Positions 61,738 to 64,000 of a DNA stretch of 64,000 nucleotides are shown piece after piece. The stretch's first letter is position 1; every line of letters starts with the position of its first letter. A model generated the notes under the pieces. It had not been told where the DNA came from. It searched no databases and saw only the letters and a program-made list of their open reading frames with translations. Source of the stretch: Melanocharis versteri. Taxonomy: Eukaryota; Chordata; Aves; Passeriformes; Melanocharitidae. The translations under genes and the position numbers were made by a program. The stretch spans positions 62,001-126,000 of the forward strand of contig VZTG01005249.1 of NCBI GenBank assembly GCA_013397845.1. The letters are read 5' to 3'.

Positions 61738-64000
61738 GTATAAGTGGCCTACAACGCATTACTTGAGGTTTATCATTCACAGAAAAGAATAACAAAGTAT
61801 CTTGTAGTTTTCCGAACAGCCTCAGAGACTATACACCTATTACTGTGCTTGTTATAGTTATTCAAGCATGACAGGTTTTCGGCTGAGTGGTTTAGAGGCT
61901 TTTTAATGCTTGAAGACTTCTAACAGCACATTTGAGAGAGTTTCTCTGTTAACTTCCACAGAATTCAGCTGATTGACATTTCTACAGAGCTCACATGCTA
62001 CGGCTTTATGGGATATTTCATGGTTCATGCACTGAGTCAATATTCTCTGTACCTGATGTTAAATATTGTACCATCAAAATTAAGCATATATCTGAGCTTT
62101 TTCTGTCTTTATATGAGAAAGTTTGGTAGGAGGAAAAGATGTTCTCTCTACATATCAAAGATTAACTGTTTCTCACTCTGGGAAAGTTTTTTTGGTTTTT
62201 TTTTGGATCCCATGTTCTAGAACAGTTATGAATTGGCATTGCATATTTATTTATAGTTATTAAGAAGTTTTAAAGTCTTTATTATATTCATTTTCCAATG
62301 TACATCTGATGAGCTGCTTTCTCTTTTGTGGTGCTAAAAGGAGACATTCTCCAGGATAAGCTGTTGCATTATGCTGCTCTGTGCCACTGGTGAAAGGTGG
62401 AAATTTCCAATGAAGTGTTCAGTTACAACTGATTTGGTTAATCACATTGGGTTAACTGTTTGGTTACACTTGAAAGAGAATTTTTCATAATTACTTTTTA
62501 GGTTGTCTTTTAGCTTAGTATTATAAATGTTGTATTGATTTCAGATATCAAGAATTGATTTGACCTGTTACTGCTGTAACCTGTCCAGGAGGTGAAATAG
62601 GGGTCACCATGCAGGATTTTGGGTCCATTTTCCTTGCATCTTGCCATTCCTTTTGCCACTGTGCTGCCCTTTGCTTAGATCGTGTTGTCTCTGTATGCAG
62701 CACCTCCTTGGAAAGCTGGGCATTTTGATAGGTCCAGAATATGCCAAATACACATAATTTAATATTGTTTGCAGACCACTATCAAAAATCTGAGACCGTT
62801 TTCAAACATAATTTGAGTTGACTAATACTGATGTTAATACAACTCTACCTCATTATTCAGCACTTTGAAACTCGGGTGCTCTTGTATGTAAATTCAGATT
62901 CAGGCAACTGAATAATTTTCTGCAGGCATTGCATGGACTAAACTACTGTGAACTGAAGATCACAGGAACTGTTAATTTAAAAGCAAAACAAGGTTGTATT
63001 TTTGTTCAGACAGAAACAACAATGATATTTTAGTGCATGGCTATGGACTCGTATGGAATGGCCTGACCTACATTAATGGCTCTATGTCCCCAAATAATAG
63101 CTGTAGAGCAGTCCTCATGATAGCTTTTGTAATGAAACAGCTGTGTTTTTCTTAAATTTTGAAGTAAGATTTGCTAAACAATCTTTTTTTGCCCATTTTT
63201 TACTATCTCCTTTTCTTGCTATTTTTATTGGTTACTAGTTGTAAAGTAATTTTAATATTTTGCTTTAGGCAGAACATGCCGAAGTGTCATTTTTTTCTTT
63301 CCTTCATATCCTTCTCTCTTTTCTATAGACTCCTTCCCTGGCTGACTGTGCTCCAACTTCCTTTTTACCCTAATCTGTATAGTTCACAGCCATTCATCTC
63401 TAACAGGTTTTCAGAATTGCCATCACATCAGTGTTTCAACTCAGAGCTCTCCAGGTTCCTCAGGATATTTTTTTGTAAATGGCAGGCTCCAATTTTGATC
63501 CAATAATCACTAGCATACAGCTAATAATCAGGTGCAGGAACCAAGACCAGGTAAATTCATGACCCTGTTCCACTAGAACAGAAGGGGGAAAAGCAGCATA
63601 TACATGATGTAATTACAGCAGCTTTGAGCTAAATGTTAGACCTTTTATATTCAGAAACCCTTGTTCCCTGCATGTGCTATACAACAAATCATTAACCTAA
63701 CAGTGGTATTCTGGAATCCAATTTGAATTTTGCTATCTATATCACAGTTGCTAATTTCCCTCATTAGTCTTTTTCTTGCGTTTTTCTGTTGAGAATCTTT
63801 TGAAGTCTGTGTAGATTTAACCAGTCTACTCACTCCTCTGATCTCTTATTGTCATTTCCTTGAAGCTAATTAGATTTATCTTGTATCATATCTTGAGAAA
63901 TTCCCACTGAAATTTGGAGCAGTTTGTGTATATCTGAGCTTCGTTTTCTTGAAATATTTTCTAGGCCTAATGTTGTCTCCAAAAAACCGCCATTTTTTAT

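Larger units (their letters stand above)
49809..64000. other. Long non-coding AT-rich stretch to the end of the window
   Basis: About 14 kb with no gene, RNA gene or transposon that I recognise. Small structures are two perfect inverted repeats (54472-54494 and 60693-60715), a T tract at 56893-56906 and a TG repeat at 61724-61737. The longest open frame in the whole window (57214-57780, minus strand) lies here and is discussed separately. The stretch near 52780-52920 carries an ATGCAAAT octamer and several TAAT motifs and might be a conserved non-coding element. The near absence of recognisable transposons over this length is notable but not proof of constraint. Confidence 0.6.

Noticed and set aside
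1..64000. A bacterial or phage defence system, CRISPR array or gene cluster
   Set aside because: Coding density is near zero, there are no operons or ribosome binding sites, and the retroelements are avian. The window is vertebrate non-coding DNA.

Overview
This window looks like nuclear DNA from a bird: AT-rich, poor in CpG, full of short simple repeats, and carrying recognisable avian retroelements. The organism call rests on four clear CR1 LINE 3' ends (plus two eroded ones) and three long terminal repeats (LTRs) of endogenous retroviruses of types that I recognise from bird genomes. No sequence feature fixes the species. Two short runs of N (4589-4637 and 33251-33284) lie in simple-sequence tracts and are assembly gaps.

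I find no protein-coding gene that I can defend. No open frame is longer than 188 codons, none reads as a known protein family, and no set of frames joined by good splice sites forms a gene. I see no tRNA, rRNA, CRISPR array, bacterial operon or complete virus. The window is best read as intergenic sequence or the interior of a very long intron. Three places look a little like exons or transcribed sequence (20189-20269, 44185-44367 and the 188-codon frame at 57214-57780); all are low confidence.

Layout. 1-3729: AT-rich single-copy DNA with one trinucleotide microsatellite. 3730-4320: a solo LTR on the minus strand with a TATA box and a poly(A) signal still visible. 4321-9934: single-copy DNA with a poly-T gap, a 28-bp perfect AT palindrome and a possible CR1 stub. 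9935-10131: CR1, minus strand. 15591-15969: CR1, plus strand. 18838-18956: a long T/G-rich simple repeat. 21886-22618: the longest CR1 (about 730 bp), minus strand, followed by a 41-47-bp tandem repeat. 25570-27032: a GC-richer minus-strand LTR-like element with TG...CA ends and a matching TAGG on each side. 30440-30612: an old CR1 stub. 30613-48332: mostly single-copy DNA with the second gap, a purine tract and the best exon candidate. 48333-49065: an LTR of a further family, minus strand. 49160-49520: an unexplained CpG- and GC-richer patch. 49569-49808: CR1 ending in eleven CCCTT units. 49809-64000: AT-rich single-copy DNA with small inverted repeats.

There is no gene network to describe. 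The only functional logic visible is that of dead retroelements: each LTR once supplied promoter and poly(A) signals read on the minus strand, and the CR1 pieces are 5'-truncated copies ending in the family's 3' tail. If anything here is active it is likely to be regulatory DNA or a non-coding transcript, which needs cross-species alignment and RNA data to decide.
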